The translations under genes and the position numbers were made by a program. Below the pieces are notes generated by a model that searched no databases, was not told where the DNA came from, and saw only the letters and a program-made list of their open reading frames with translations. Shown one piece after another: positions 56,372 to 64,000 of a stretch of DNA of 64,000 bases. This DNA is from Paractinoplanes deccanensis (GTDB lineage Bacteria; Actinomycetota; Actinomycetes; Mycobacteriales; Micromonosporaceae), in contig NZ_BOMI01000185.1 of NCBI RefSeq assembly GCF_016862115.1, positions 1 to 64,000 of the forward strand, in the 5' to 3' direction. Numbering within the stretch: the first letter of the stretch is position 1; every line of letters starts with the position of its first letter.

Positions 56372-57912
56372 GAAAGTCCTTTTCGAAGGCGATTGCGAGC
56401 CTTGCGGGCTACCCCGTATCCGAGCTTCGCAACCCGGAAGCCCACGGAGCCGCTGAAGGCCGCGATCTGCATGCGGGCCTTGCGAAGTTCGGAGTCCCGG
56501 CGGTCGAGCTCGCGCTCGTACCACTGGGCGCGGGAGGCGGCGTCGGCCAGTTGCCGGCGCAGCGCCCGGATCTGTTCCTCGTGCTCCCGGCGCGCGTCGG
56601 GCGGCGGAGGATCCTCGCCGGGCGGGACGTCGTCGGGCAGGCCCGCGGCGCCGTGCAGGATCGTGGTGAGGGTCCGTACGTCGGTGGCGGCGGGCCACGG
56701 GTGTGCGTAGCCGCCGCCGAGCAGGGTCTCCGCGAACCGCCGGATCACGTCGGCCTGCGGCGGGACGCTCGGGTCGAGCACTGTGTAGGTGTCCCGGTGC
56801 ACCACCACGTTGTCGGCGGTGGCGTCCGGCAGCGCGGAGGCCCAGCCGGTGAGCAGCCGCCGCACGATCGGAAGATCGTCCCGCAGGCAGGCGGCCAGAA
56901 GCAACTCCTCCAGCAGCCGTCCTCGCGGCAGCGGCCCGTCGAGCGCGGAGAGGTCGTGACCAGGGACTTCGTGGAGTACACGGCGGGTCCACGCGCCGTC
57001 ACGGCCGGGCGCCAGCCCGATCACCGCGCCGTCGGCCGCGGCCGGGCCTTCGCCGGCGTCGCGACTCGCGACGGGTGCGGTGAGCAGCACCGGCGGCAGG
57101 CTCAGCACGGCGGCGGGGCGCGGCGCGCGGTGGGCGGCGACGATCCAGGCGGCGGCCAGCTCGGGCCCCAGGCCGCCGCGCACGGCGGCCGCGGCCAGCC
57201 GGCGGGGATCGCTCAGGACCGGCCGGCCCGCGTACGCCCGCGCGGTGGCGCTCGCGGTGACGGCGGCGAGCGCGTCGGCCGGCCCGTCGTGCAGGGCGTT
57301 GGGCGTGGCGATCAGCGTCGGCGCCTCGGGCGACGGCCAGGCCGCGCCGAGCCAGTCGATCGCCAGGCCCTCGGCGGAGAGCCGGGCGGCGAGGCGGCCC
57401 GGGTTGCCCGGCTTGGTGTCGAACTCGCCGAGCGGCCGCCACGCGCTGTCGTCCTGCGCCGAGGTGGTGGACGACGGGTCGACGAGCTTGTGCACGCCCA
57501 GCTCGTTCTCGACGGCGAGCAGCAGGGTGCCGCCGGGGCGCAGGAGGCGCTTGAGCGCCTGGAGGCTCTCGGCCCAGTCGAGCTGGGGTCCCTCGACCGA
57601 GCAGAGCCGGCCGAGGCCGTCGAGGGCCACGACGACGTCGTACCGCTCGGCCTCGGTGACCTTGGGGAGCGTGCCGCAGAGCACGCGGACGCCGCGGGCC
57701 TCCAGCTCGATGGCCTCGGGCTGGGAGCGGAGCAGGCAGGTCACGGTGGCGCGGCCGGCGAGCGCGTCGATCAGCGCGTCGTCGTGCGGCCCCGCGACCA
57801 GCACCTCGGCGCCCGCGGGCAGGTGCGCGGCGAGATGTCCGAAGAGGGCGCCGCCGGCGCGGGGCCTGTCCTCGGTGAAGGAGGGCATCTCACCGCCTAC
57901 CATTTCCATCAC
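56368..57912 (-). CDS. SAM-methyltransferase-like protein with C-terminal coiled coil
   Basis: A 514-residue protein. Residues about 20-160 look like a Rossmann methyltransferase fold (EVLVAGPHDDALIDALAG, YDVVVALDGLGRL, LKRLLRPGGTLLLAVENELG). A central helical region (about 230-430) is unassigned and includes DNVVVHRDTYTVLDPS, which recalls a kinase-like loop. A coiled coil (about 445-485) and a basic end (GVARKARNRLRKG) follow. It may methylate a sugar. The GTG start overlaps the upstream stop codon; in-frame ATG codons at 57909, 57903 and 57888 are alternatives. Confidence 0.7.
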   Translation of the reverse strand: MMEMVGGEMPSFTEDRPRAGGALFGHLAAHLPAGAEVLVAGPHDDALIDALAGRATVTCLLRSQPEAIELEARGVRVLCGTLPKVTEAERYDVVVALDGLGRLCSVEGPQLDWAESLQALKRLLRPGGTLLLAVENELGVHKLVDPSSTTSAQDDSAWRPLGEFDTKPGNPGRLAARLSAEGLAIDWLGAAWPSPEAPTLIATPNALHDGPADALAAVTASATARAYAGRPVLSDPRRLAAAAVRGGLGPELAAAWIVAAHRAPRPAAVLSLPPVLLTAPVASRDAGEGPAAADGAVIGLAPGRDGAWTRRVLHEVPGHDLSALDGPLPRGRLLEELLLAACLRDDLPIVRRLLTGWASALPDATADNVVVHRDTYTVLDPSVPPQADVIRRFAETLLGGGYAHPWPAATDVRTLTTILHGAAGLPDDVPPGEDPPPPDARREHEEQIRALRRQLADAASRAQWYERELDRRDSELRKARMQIAAFSGSVGFRVAKLGYGVARKARNRLRKGLS

Positions 57913-58736
57913 GCGGGCACCCTAGCCTTCGCGGTCCACCCGAGGATCGCCCGGAGCTCCGCCGGGGAGGCGAGGTAGCCGTCGCCCAGCTCGGCGAGCG
58001 CGGACGGGCGGGCCACCGCCATGTCGAGATGCTTGCCGTGCAGCTCGGGCCACTCGCGGCGGATCCGGGCGGCCATCGGCAGATCTTCCTTGTCGAGGTG
58101 CATCGGGTCGCCGTAGACGGCCGGCTCGCAGCCCGCCGCGACGCCGTGGAAGATCGCACTGCTCAGCCTGTTGGACGCGACGCGCTTGTGCCGGCGCAGC
58201 TCGGCGAGCTGCTTGTCGAGGAAGTGGCGGTCGGTGTCGCGCCACTGCTTGCCGCGGTAGCCGTGGCAGATGACCCGGCCGTACTGCTCGTACGACGCCC
58301 GGACCTTGTCGTTGCGGAACTCGTTCCAGTAGAGGCAGAAGGTGACGGCGCCCTGCTCGGTCTCGAGGATCTCCTCGACCTGCCGCTGGTGGTCGCCGAG
58401 CACCTGCTGGTTCTCCCACCCGTGGAACGGATAGAAGATCGTGCCCTCGCGCGGCGGGGCGTCCGGGTCCTCGGGGCGCATGGTCAGCAGGTAGAGGAAG
58501 GGCGCGCCGATGACCGTGGCCTGCCGGCGCCCCATCGACCAGGCCCGCCGCCGGGTGCGCTCGGAATAGACGAGGATGGGCCGGCCCGGCACGTACGGCG
58601 TGCCGAAGCCGAGCCCGTCCACCACGTTCCAGCCGTGCTGCACATAGCCGTCGATGCGGGGCGGGTTCTCGGGATCGAGACCGCAGTATTCCGCGAGGAT
58701 GTGCGCGTGGCCGTAGAAGTGGTTGGCGTGGTGCAC
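57909..58736 (-). CDS. Unknown protein in nonulosonic-acid operon
   Basis: A 275-residue soluble protein starting VHHANHFYGHAHILAEYCGL, with RIDGYVQHGWN, IFYPFHGWENQQV, FCLYWNEFRNDKVRASYEQY and HKRVASNRLSSAIFHGVAAG. The last segment, with its conserved small residues before CEPAVYGDPM, resembles the nucleotide-sugar pocket of GT-B glycosyltransferases, so a transferase role is possible. I cannot assign a family. GTG start, five bases after the pseC-like stop codon; GTGA overlap with the next gene. Confidence 0.68.
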   Translation of the reverse strand: MHHANHFYGHAHILAEYCGLDPENPPRIDGYVQHGWNVVDGLGFGTPYVPGRPILVYSERTRRRAWSMGRRQATVIGAPFLYLLTMRPEDPDAPPREGTIFYPFHGWENQQVLGDHQRQVEEILETEQGAVTFCLYWNEFRNDKVRASYEQYGRVICHGYRGKQWRDTDRHFLDKQLAELRRHKRVASNRLSSAIFHGVAAGCEPAVYGDPMHLDKEDLPMAARIRREWPELHGKHLDMAVARPSALAELGDGYLASPAELRAILGWTAKARVPA

Positions 58737-58740
58737 CCGT

Positions 58741-59865
58741 CTAGCTCCCGAGGATGGTCCGCAGCGCCTCGACGACTCGGTCCTGGTCGGCATCGCTGAG
58801 GTCGACGAAGAGCGGCAACGATAGCTCTTCAGCGTAGAAGGACTCGGCGACGGGGCACATCCCACGGCGGTAGCCAAGCTCCTCGAAGGCCGGGTGCCAG
58901 TAGACCGGGATGTAGTTGACCTGCACGCCGATGCCGGCCTCGCGCAGCCGGTCGTACACCTCGCGGCGGCGGCCGTCGAGCACCCGGACGGGGTAGAGGT
59001 GACGCAGCGGGTCGACGCCCTCGCGCTGGGTCGGCAGCCGCAGCCCGGGCACGTCGGCGAGCAGCTCGTCGTAGCGCGCGGTGAGCTCCTGCCGGCGGGC
59101 CTTGAACGCGCCCAGCCGCTTGAGCTGGGAGCTGCCGAGGGCGCAGAGGATGTCGGGCAGGCGGTAGTTGAGGCCGAGCTCGTGCACCTCGTAGAACCAG
59201 CCGCCCTCGTCGGGCCGGCGCAGCTTGGCCGGGTCCTTCACCATGCCGACGTTGTGGAACGTGCGGGCACGCTCCAGCAGGTCGGGCCGGATCGAGGCGA
59301 CGGCGCCGCCCTCGGCCGTGGTGAGGTTCTTCGTCGGGAAGAACGAGAAGGTGGTCAGGTCGGCGAGCGTGCCCACCGGCCGGCCGTGGAAACTCGACCC
59401 GATCGAGTGAGCGGCGTCGCCGATCAGCACCGCGCCCGCGCTCTCCGAGATCTTGCGGAGGGCGTCGTAGTCGGCGGGGTGGCCGGCGTAGTCGACGGCG
59501 GCGATCGCCTTGGTCTTGGCGGTGACCAGCGACTCGACCGAGGCCGGGTCGATGTTGGCGGTGTCGTCCTCGATGTCGGCGAAGACGACCTTGGCGCCGA
59601 GCATCATGGCGGTGGAGGCCGTGGCCACGAAGGTCATCGGGGTGGTGACCACCTCGTCGCCCGCGCCGACCCCGGCCGCCGCGTACGCCGTGTGCAGCGC
59701 CGTCGTGCCGTTGGTGACCGTGACGGCGGGCGCGCCCGCCGCGGCCTCGATGTCCGCCTCGAACTGCGCGACGCGCGGACCCGTCGTCAGCCAGTCGCTG
59801 CCGAGGGCGGCGACGACCGCCTCGGCGTCGGACTCGTCGATCGACTGCCGCCCGTAGGGCAGCAT
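58741..59865 (-). CDS. pseC: DegT/PseC-like UDP-sugar aminotransferase
   Basis: A 374-residue PLP-dependent sugar aminotransferase. The internal aldimine lysine is K179 in SFFPTKNLTTAEGG; DAAHSIGSS and HELGLNYRLPDI are family marks. Next to PseB it most likely converts the 4-keto-altrose intermediate to UDP-4-amino-4,6-dideoxy-N-acetyl-altrosamine. An alternative is a related amino sugar. The ATG overlaps the pseB stop by one base. Confidence 0.9.
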   Translation of the reverse strand: MLPYGRQSIDESDAEAVVAALGSDWLTTGPRVAQFEADIEAAAGAPAVTVTNGTTALHTAYAAAGVGAGDEVVTTPMTFVATASTAMMLGAKVVFADIEDDTANIDPASVESLVTAKTKAIAAVDYAGHPADYDALRKISESAGAVLIGDAAHSIGSSFHGRPVGTLADLTTFSFFPTKNLTTAEGGAVASIRPDLLERARTFHNVGMVKDPAKLRRPDEGGWFYEVHELGLNYRLPDILCALGSSQLKRLGAFKARRQELTARYDELLADVPGLRLPTQREGVDPLRHLYPVRVLDGRRREVYDRLREAGIGVQVNYIPVYWHPAFEELGYRRGMCPVAESFYAEELSLPLFVDLSDADQDRVVEALRTILGS

Positions 59866-60845
59866 CAGTTCTCCTCGAGGAGGGCGCGCATGTCCTCGAC
59901 CGAGAGCCAGAGGTCGTTGTTGTCCGAGCGGTAGTTGAAGCCGTCCTGGACTTCCTCGCCGCCGGCCGGGGTCTCGTAGCCCCAGCTCGCCACGACCGGC
60001 TGCACCACGTAGCGGTCGGGGAAGCGCAGCGTGCGGCGGCTGTCGTCGGCCGCGATCATCTCCTCGTGCAGCTTCTCGCCCGGGCGCACGCCGACCTCGT
60101 GGGTCGCCGAGTCGGGCGCGACGGCCTCGACCAGGTCGAGGATGCGCATGCTCGGGATGCGCGGCACGTAGAGCTCGCCGCCCTGCATGACGTCGAACGA
60201 GTCGACGACGAACTTCACGGCCTGGGGGAGCGTGATCCAGAAGCGGGTCATCCGCTTGTCGGTGATCGGCAGGCTCTTGCCCTCGGCGGCGAGGCGGCGG
60301 AACAGCGGGACGACCGAGCCGCGGCTGCCCATAACGTTTCCGTAACGAACCACCGAGAGGCGGGTCGGGTGGGTCGCCGCGTAGTGGTTGCCGGCGATGA
60401 AGAGCTTGTCGGCGACCAGCTTGGTGGCGCCGTACAGGTTGATCGGGCTCGACGCCTTGTCGGTGGAGAGCGCGACGACCTTCTTGACGCCCTTGTCGAT
60501 CGCGGCGTCGATCACGTTCTGCGAGCCGTTGATGTTGGTCTCGACGAACTCCGACGGGTTGTACTCCGCGGTGTCGACCTGCTTGAGCGCGGCCGCGTGC
60601 ACCACGTAGTCGACGCCGTGCATCGCGCGCTCCAGGCGCGCCTTGTCCCGGATGTCGCCCAGGAAGAAGCGCAGCCGCGGGTCATCGTTGAACATCTGCC
60701 GCAGCTCGTACTGCTTCAGCTCGTCCCGGGAGAACACGACGATCCGGTGCGGGTCGAGGTGGGTCAGGGCGTAGTTGAGGAACGCCTTGCCGAAGGAACC
60801 GGTGGCACCGGTGACCAGGATCGACGATCCGCTGAGTACAGACAC
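59865..60845 (-). CDS. pseB: UDP-GlcNAc 4,6-dehydratase, inverting (PseB-like)
   Basis: A 326-residue SDR enzyme. NAD(P) motif GATGSFGKAF (13-22), catalytic residues D129 and K130 (LSTDKASSP) and Y138 (NLYGATK) are all present; the aspartate-lysine pair is the mark of the inverting 4,6-dehydratase/5-epimerase group. It performs the first step of pseudaminic-acid biosynthesis. GTG 60845 with GGGAGAAAA upstream decides the start. First gene of a six-gene operon. Confidence 0.92.
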   Translation of the reverse strand: MSVLSGSSILVTGATGSFGKAFLNYALTHLDPHRIVVFSRDELKQYELRQMFNDDPRLRFFLGDIRDKARLERAMHGVDYVVHAAALKQVDTAEYNPSEFVETNINGSQNVIDAAIDKGVKKVVALSTDKASSPINLYGATKLVADKLFIAGNHYAATHPTRLSVVRYGNVMGSRGSVVPLFRRLAAEGKSLPITDKRMTRFWITLPQAVKFVVDSFDVMQGGELYVPRIPSMRILDLVEAVAPDSATHEVGVRPGEKLHEEMIAADDSRRTLRFPDRYVVQPVVASWGYETPAGGEEVQDGFNYRSDNNDLWLSVEDMRALLEEN

Positions 60846-61036
60846 TTGATTTTCTCCCGGGGGGTGGGACAAGGACGCGGTACGAGCCGGAAGCATAACC
60901 ATCCGACCAGCCGATTCGTGGCGCAAGCTCAAACGATCACCGTAGTTCACCCTGTGTTCAGCTAGCATTGGCCCGGCCTTCATGGGCCACAGTCAGTTTT
61001 AGAATCCTCTGTCCACAGCCCCCTTGGAGTTACCCC

Positions 61037-61282
61037 GTGAGCGAACTGCAGAGACTGCGCGAGGCGTTCCGCACCGCACTGGACCTTCCGGCGGACGCCC
61101 CCGTGGACGACCTGCGGTACCAGGACAACGAGAAGTGGGACTCGCTCGCTCACATGTCGCTGGTGGCCACCATCGAGGACGAGTTCTCGGTGATGATTGA
61201 CACAGACGACGTCATCAACATGTCGAGCTTCCAGGAAGCGATCAGCATCCTCGGTAAGTACGGGATCAACTTCAATGAGTGA
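61037..61282 (+). CDS. Acyl carrier protein
   Basis: An 81-residue carrier protein. The phosphopantetheine serine is S36 in KWDSLAHMSLVATIE; the rest forms the acidic four-helix carrier fold. The sequence differs from housekeeping AcpP (WDSL rather than the usual GADSLD), which suggests a dedicated pathway. GTG start with GGAG upstream. It overlaps the following SDR gene by eight bases and is divergent from pseB (191 bp between starts). Confidence 0.92.
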   Translation: MSELQRLREAFRTALDLPADAPVDDLRYQDNEKWDSLAHMSLVATIEDEFSVMIDTDDVINMSSFQEAISILGKYGINFNE

Positions 61283-62012
61283 CCGGGCGGCCCTGGTCAC
61301 AGGCGCCTCCCGTGGCATCGGCAAGGCGACCGCCACCAAGCTGGCGGAGCGCGGCTACGACCTGGTCCTGCACGGCCACGGCGCCGACGCGGTGGCCGCG
61401 GTCGCGGCCGAGCTGAGCGAGAAGTTCGGCGTCACCGCGCTGCACGCGCACGGTGACATCGCCGACCCGGCGACCAGCAAGGCCCTGATCCAGCTGGCGT
61501 TCCAGAGCTTCAAGCGCCTGGACGCGCTGGTGGTCAACGCCGGCACGCACGCCGCCGGCATGCTCGGCATGACCGACGACGCCACCATCGAGCGACTCTT
61601 CGCGGTGAACGCGGCCGGCGCCGTCTACACCCTGCGCGGCGCCGCCCGGCTGCTCGCCCGCGGCAAGGACCCGGCCGTCGTCCTGCTCTCGTCGATCACC
61701 GCGAGCCGCGGGATCGCCGGGCAGGCCGTCTACTCCGCGTCCAAGGGCGCCGTGGCGGCCCTGGCGCGGTCCGCGGCCAAGGAGCTCGGGCCGCAGGGCA
61801 TCCGGGTCAACGCGGTCGAGCCGGGCTTCATCCGGACCGACATGCTCGACACCCTCGACGAGAAGGGCCGCGAGGAGCGCATCGGCGACACCGCGCTGCG
61901 GCGGCTCGGCGAGGCCGAGGACGTGGCCGACGTGATCGCCTTCCTTCTTTCCGACCAGGCCCGCTTCGTCACCGGTCAGGTGATCGGGGTCGACGGAGGA
62001 CTCAAGCTGTGA
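61275..62012 (+). CDS. FabG-like short-chain dehydrogenase/reductase
   Basis: A 245-residue SDR. Cofactor motif GASRGIG (10-16), the catalytic serine in LLSSITASRG, the YxxxK in AVYSASKGAV and the end GQVIGVDGGLKL are classical for 3-oxoacyl-ACP reductases. Between a carrier protein and an acyl ligase, it probably reduces a beta-keto group on a carrier-bound acyl chain. ATG 61275 lies inside the end of the carrier gene; GTGA overlap with the next gene. Confidence 0.9.
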   Translation: MSDRAALVTGASRGIGKATATKLAERGYDLVLHGHGADAVAAVAAELSEKFGVTALHAHGDIADPATSKALIQLAFQSFKRLDALVVNAGTHAAGMLGMTDDATIERLFAVNAAGAVYTLRGAARLLARGKDPAVVLLSSITASRGIAGQAVYSASKGAVAALARSAAKELGPQGIRVNAVEPGFIRTDMLDTLDEKGREERIGDTALRRLGEAEDVADVIAFLLSDQARFVTGQVIGVDGGLKL

Positions 62013-63238
62013 ACCTGTTCCACCCCGGTGCCCGCGTCGTCGACGCGGTCACCGGCGAGACGCTGACCGAGGAAATGATCGAGGCGGCGGCCGCCGTCCT
62101 GGCCGAGGAGCCCGGCGGGGTGGTCTTCCTGCCGATCGAGACGACCGTCGCGTCGATCGCCCGCTACCTGGCGGCGCTGCGGCTCGGCCGTCCGGTCGTG
62201 CTTCTCGACCCGGACGGCGACCACGGCGACCTGGTCGAGCGGTTCAGCACGACCGACGTGCACCCCGATCTGGCGCTGCTGCTGACCACCAGCGGGTCGA
62301 CCGGCAACCCCAAGCTGGTCCGGCTCTCGGCGAGCGCCGTCGAGACGAACGCCGAGCAGATCGCGCAGGTGCTCGACATCACCGCCGAGTCGGTAGCGAT
62401 CACCACGTTGCCGCTCTTCTACTCGTACGGCATGTCGGTCCTGAACTCGCACCTGCTGCGTGGCGCCACCGTCGTGCTGGAGCGCACCGGCATCATGCAG
62501 CGCGACTTCTGGAAGGCCGCGGTCGAGCACGGCGTCACCTCGATGGCGTTCGTCCCGTCGCAGTACGAGATGCTCCGCCGGCTGCGCTTCGACCCCGCGA
62601 AATACCCCACGCTGCGCAATCTCACCCAGGCCGGCGGCCGGCTGCGTGCCGAGCTGGTCACCGACTTCGCCCAGCGCATGGCATCCGTCGGCGGCCGGCT
62701 CTACGTGATGTACGGCCAGACCGAGGCCGCGCCGCGGATGACGACGCTGCCGCCGGACCGGCTCGCCGACAAGCTCGGCTCGGTCGGCCTCGCGCTGCCC
62801 GGCTCGCACTTCACGATCGAGGACGACGAGGTCGTCTTCCACGGCCCGAACGTGATGATGGGCTACGCCGACACCGCCGCCGACCTGGCCAAGGGCGACG
62901 AGCAGGGCGGCGTGCTGCGCACCGGCGACCTGGGCCGGCTCGACGACGAGGGCTTCCTGTTCATCACCGGCCGCATCAAGCGGATGGCCAAGGTCTTCGG
63001 GGTGCGGATCAACCTCGACGACGTCGAGAAGAACTTCCCGGTCGCGGCCGTGGCCGGCGACGACAGGCTCGAGGTCTTCGGGGTGGGCATTTCGGACGAG
63101 GAGGCCCGCACCCTGCGCACCAAGATCGCCGAGTGGCTCGGGACACACTTCACCGGCGTGAACGTGCGTAGTGTTGACGCGCTGCCGCTGTTGCCCAACG
63201 GCAAGACCGACTATCGGGCGTTGGAGTCGTCGCTGTGA
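62009..63238 (+). CDS. Compact AMP-dependent acyl ligase
   Basis: A 409-residue ANL-superfamily adenylating enzyme. Core motifs are LLTTSGSTGNPKLV (A3 loop), YVMYGQTEAAPRM (A5), RTGDLGRLDDEGFLFITGR (A7/A8) and the A10 lysine in LPNGKTDY. It is about 100 residues shorter than usual at the N-terminus. It should adenylate a carboxylic acid and load it on the adjacent carrier protein. GTG start with GTGA overlaps at both ends. Confidence 0.9.
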   Translation: MNLFHPGARVVDAVTGETLTEEMIEAAAAVLAEEPGGVVFLPIETTVASIARYLAALRLGRPVVLLDPDGDHGDLVERFSTTDVHPDLALLLTTSGSTGNPKLVRLSASAVETNAEQIAQVLDITAESVAITTLPLFYSYGMSVLNSHLLRGATVVLERTGIMQRDFWKAAVEHGVTSMAFVPSQYEMLRRLRFDPAKYPTLRNLTQAGGRLRAELVTDFAQRMASVGGRLYVMYGQTEAAPRMTTLPPDRLADKLGSVGLALPGSHFTIEDDEVVFHGPNVMMGYADTAADLAKGDEQGGVLRTGDLGRLDDEGFLFITGRIKRMAKVFGVRINLDDVEKNFPVAAVAGDDRLEVFGVGISDEEARTLRTKIAEWLGTHFTGVNVRSVDALPLLPNGKTDYRALESSL

Positions 63239-64000
63239 GTGTCTTCACCCTCCCGCAGGCCGCGAAGGAGGAGGTCCTTCTCAAGGAGCTCTCCGCGCTG
63301 GTCGACCACCACCGGGAAAAGTGCGAGCCGTACGAGCGGATCCTCGCCGCGTCCGGCTACACGCCGGCGACCTCGATCGCCGGGCTGCCCTGGCTGCCCG
63401 TGCGGCTGTTCAAGAACCTCGAGCTCAAGAGCATCCCGGACGACGAGGTCTACAAGGTGCTGACCTCCAGCGGCACCACCGGCGAGGTCAGCAAGATCTA
63501 CCTCGACAAGGAGGCGGCCGCCGAGCAGACCCGCCGCCTCGGCGCGACGGTGCAGAGCGTGCTCGGCCCCAAGCGGCTGCCGATGATCCTGGTCGACACC
63601 AAGGCCATGCTCAAGGACCGCAAGTCGTTCAGCGCCCGCGGCGCCGGCGTGCTCGGCATGTCCAACTTCGGGCGCAACCACGTCTGGGCGCTCGACAACG
63701 AGGGCCACGTCGACGTCCCGGCCCTGCGGGAGTTCCTGGAGAAGTACGGCGACGAGCCGTTCCTGATCTTCGGCTTCACCTACCTGGTCTGGCTGCACCT
63801 CTACGAGGTGGCCCGCGACAACGGCCTCGACCTCAGCAACGGCATCCTGATCCACTCGGGCGGCTGGAAGAAGCTGATCGACCAGGCCGTCTCGCCCGAG
63901 GAGTTCCGCGCCCGGCTGGCCGGCGTGGGGCTGACCCGGGTGCACAACTACTACGGCATGATCGAGCAGATCGGCACGGTCTTCCTCGAGGGCCCGTCCG
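63235..64000 (+). CDS. LuxE-family acyl-protein synthetase (partial)
   Basis: The first 255 residues of a LuxE-type acyl-protein synthetase; the gene continues past the window. AMP-binding loop LTSSGTTGEVSKIYLD, then FLIFGFTYLVWLHLYEVA, GILIHSGGWKKL and VHNYYGMIEQIGTVFLEG are characteristic. In luminous bacteria LuxE activates fatty acids for LuxC; in glycan clusters its role is not established. GTG start overlaps the ligase stop codon. Confidence 0.88.
   Translation, partial: MSVFTLPQAAKEEVLLKELSALVDHHREKCEPYERILAASGYTPATSIAGLPWLPVRLFKNLELKSIPDDEVYKVLTSSGTTGEVSKIYLDKEAAAEQTRRLGATVQSVLGPKRLPMILVDTKAMLKDRKSFSARGAGVLGMSNFGRNHVWALDNEGHVDVPALREFLEKYGDEPFLIFGFTYLVWLHLYEVARDNGLDLSNGILIHSGGWKKLIDQAVSPEEFRARLAGVGLTRVHNYYGMIEQIGTVFLEGPS

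Noticed and set aside
1..64000. tRNA, rRNA, insertion sequences, prophage, integrase or attachment sites
   Set aside because: Looked for characteristic stems, transposase or integrase motifs and tRNA-like ends by eye; none seen. A covariance-model scan could still reveal a missed small RNA.

Overview
The window is high-GC DNA with the usual actinobacterial traits: GTG and TTG starts, many 1-4 bp gene overlaps, and several start codons 6-10 bases after a -10 box, which suggests leaderless mRNAs. It carries sepH, the corynebacterial/mycobacterial type of citrate synthase (CitA), a SARP/LAL-type regulator, and cyclic-di-AMP riboswitches in front of cell-wall-enzyme genes. A filamentous, sporulating actinobacterium fits best, most likely Micromonosporaceae such as Actinoplanes. 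That placement is an inference; there is no rRNA or other phylogenetic marker here. I see no tRNA, rRNA, CRISPR array, IS element or prophage.

Layout. 0.1-3.1 kb: a membrane protein and a divergent TetR regulator around three copies of one palindrome, then thpR and sepH. 3.3-6.7 kb: a secreted DUF4331 protein, a small anchored protein and a TPR protein. 6.7-15 kb: mostly housekeeping metabolism (serC, citA, pdxH, an MFS exporter, an aldose epimerase, a nitroreductase, an acyl-CoA dehydrogenase). The serC end carries an array of hairpin-forming 19-bp repeats. 15.2-22.7 kb: a PspC protein, a CDP-alcohol phosphotransferase overlapping a GT2/glycerophosphotransferase fusion (phospho-polymer synthesis), a sugar-ABC ATPase, a membrane protein and an RsbW-like ATPase. 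22.8-25.9 kb: beta-phosphoglucomutase and a GH65 disaccharide phosphorylase, a complete phosphorolytic route to glucose 6-phosphate.

26-28.6 kb: two divergent paralogues encoding secreted coiled-coil, M15-like cell-wall proteins, each behind its own c-di-AMP (ydaO/yuaA) riboswitch. 28.6-31 kb: a Wzm/Wzt-like (TagGH-like) polysaccharide exporter and a TetR regulator. 31-41.2 kb: accessory genes, including a small-membrane-protein/HTH pair, an MFS/LacI pair with twin operators, a lipoprotein, a TPR-GGDEF diguanylate cyclase, a TetR/MFS pair with three operators, and cysteine dioxygenase with rhodanese. 41.2-42.2 kb is non-coding and repeat-bearing. 42.2-48.8 kb: a neprosin-like secreted protein, an ECF sigma/anti-sigma pair, a 1085-aa SARP-type regulator and a divergent LuxR-type regulator with a pseudo-receiver. 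48.8-54.6 kb: an S66 (MccF-like) peptidase, a DHA2 exporter, a lone receiver protein, a hipBA pair and a quinone oxidoreductase.

54.6-64 kb is the most distinctive region. A six-gene minus-strand operon (pseB, pseC, an unknown protein, a methyltransferase-like protein, an SpsF-type cytidylyltransferase, a PseG-like protein) looks like a nonulosonic-acid (pseudaminic-acid-like) pathway. It is divergent from a tightly overlapping plus-strand operon (acyl carrier protein, SDR ketoreductase, short AMP-dependent ligase, LuxE-type acyl-protein synthetase) that runs off the window. Together they suggest a surface or flagellar glycan carrying an unusual ACP-delivered acyl group; this is the best candidate for an undescribed system. 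PseF, PseH and PseI counterparts are not inside the window.
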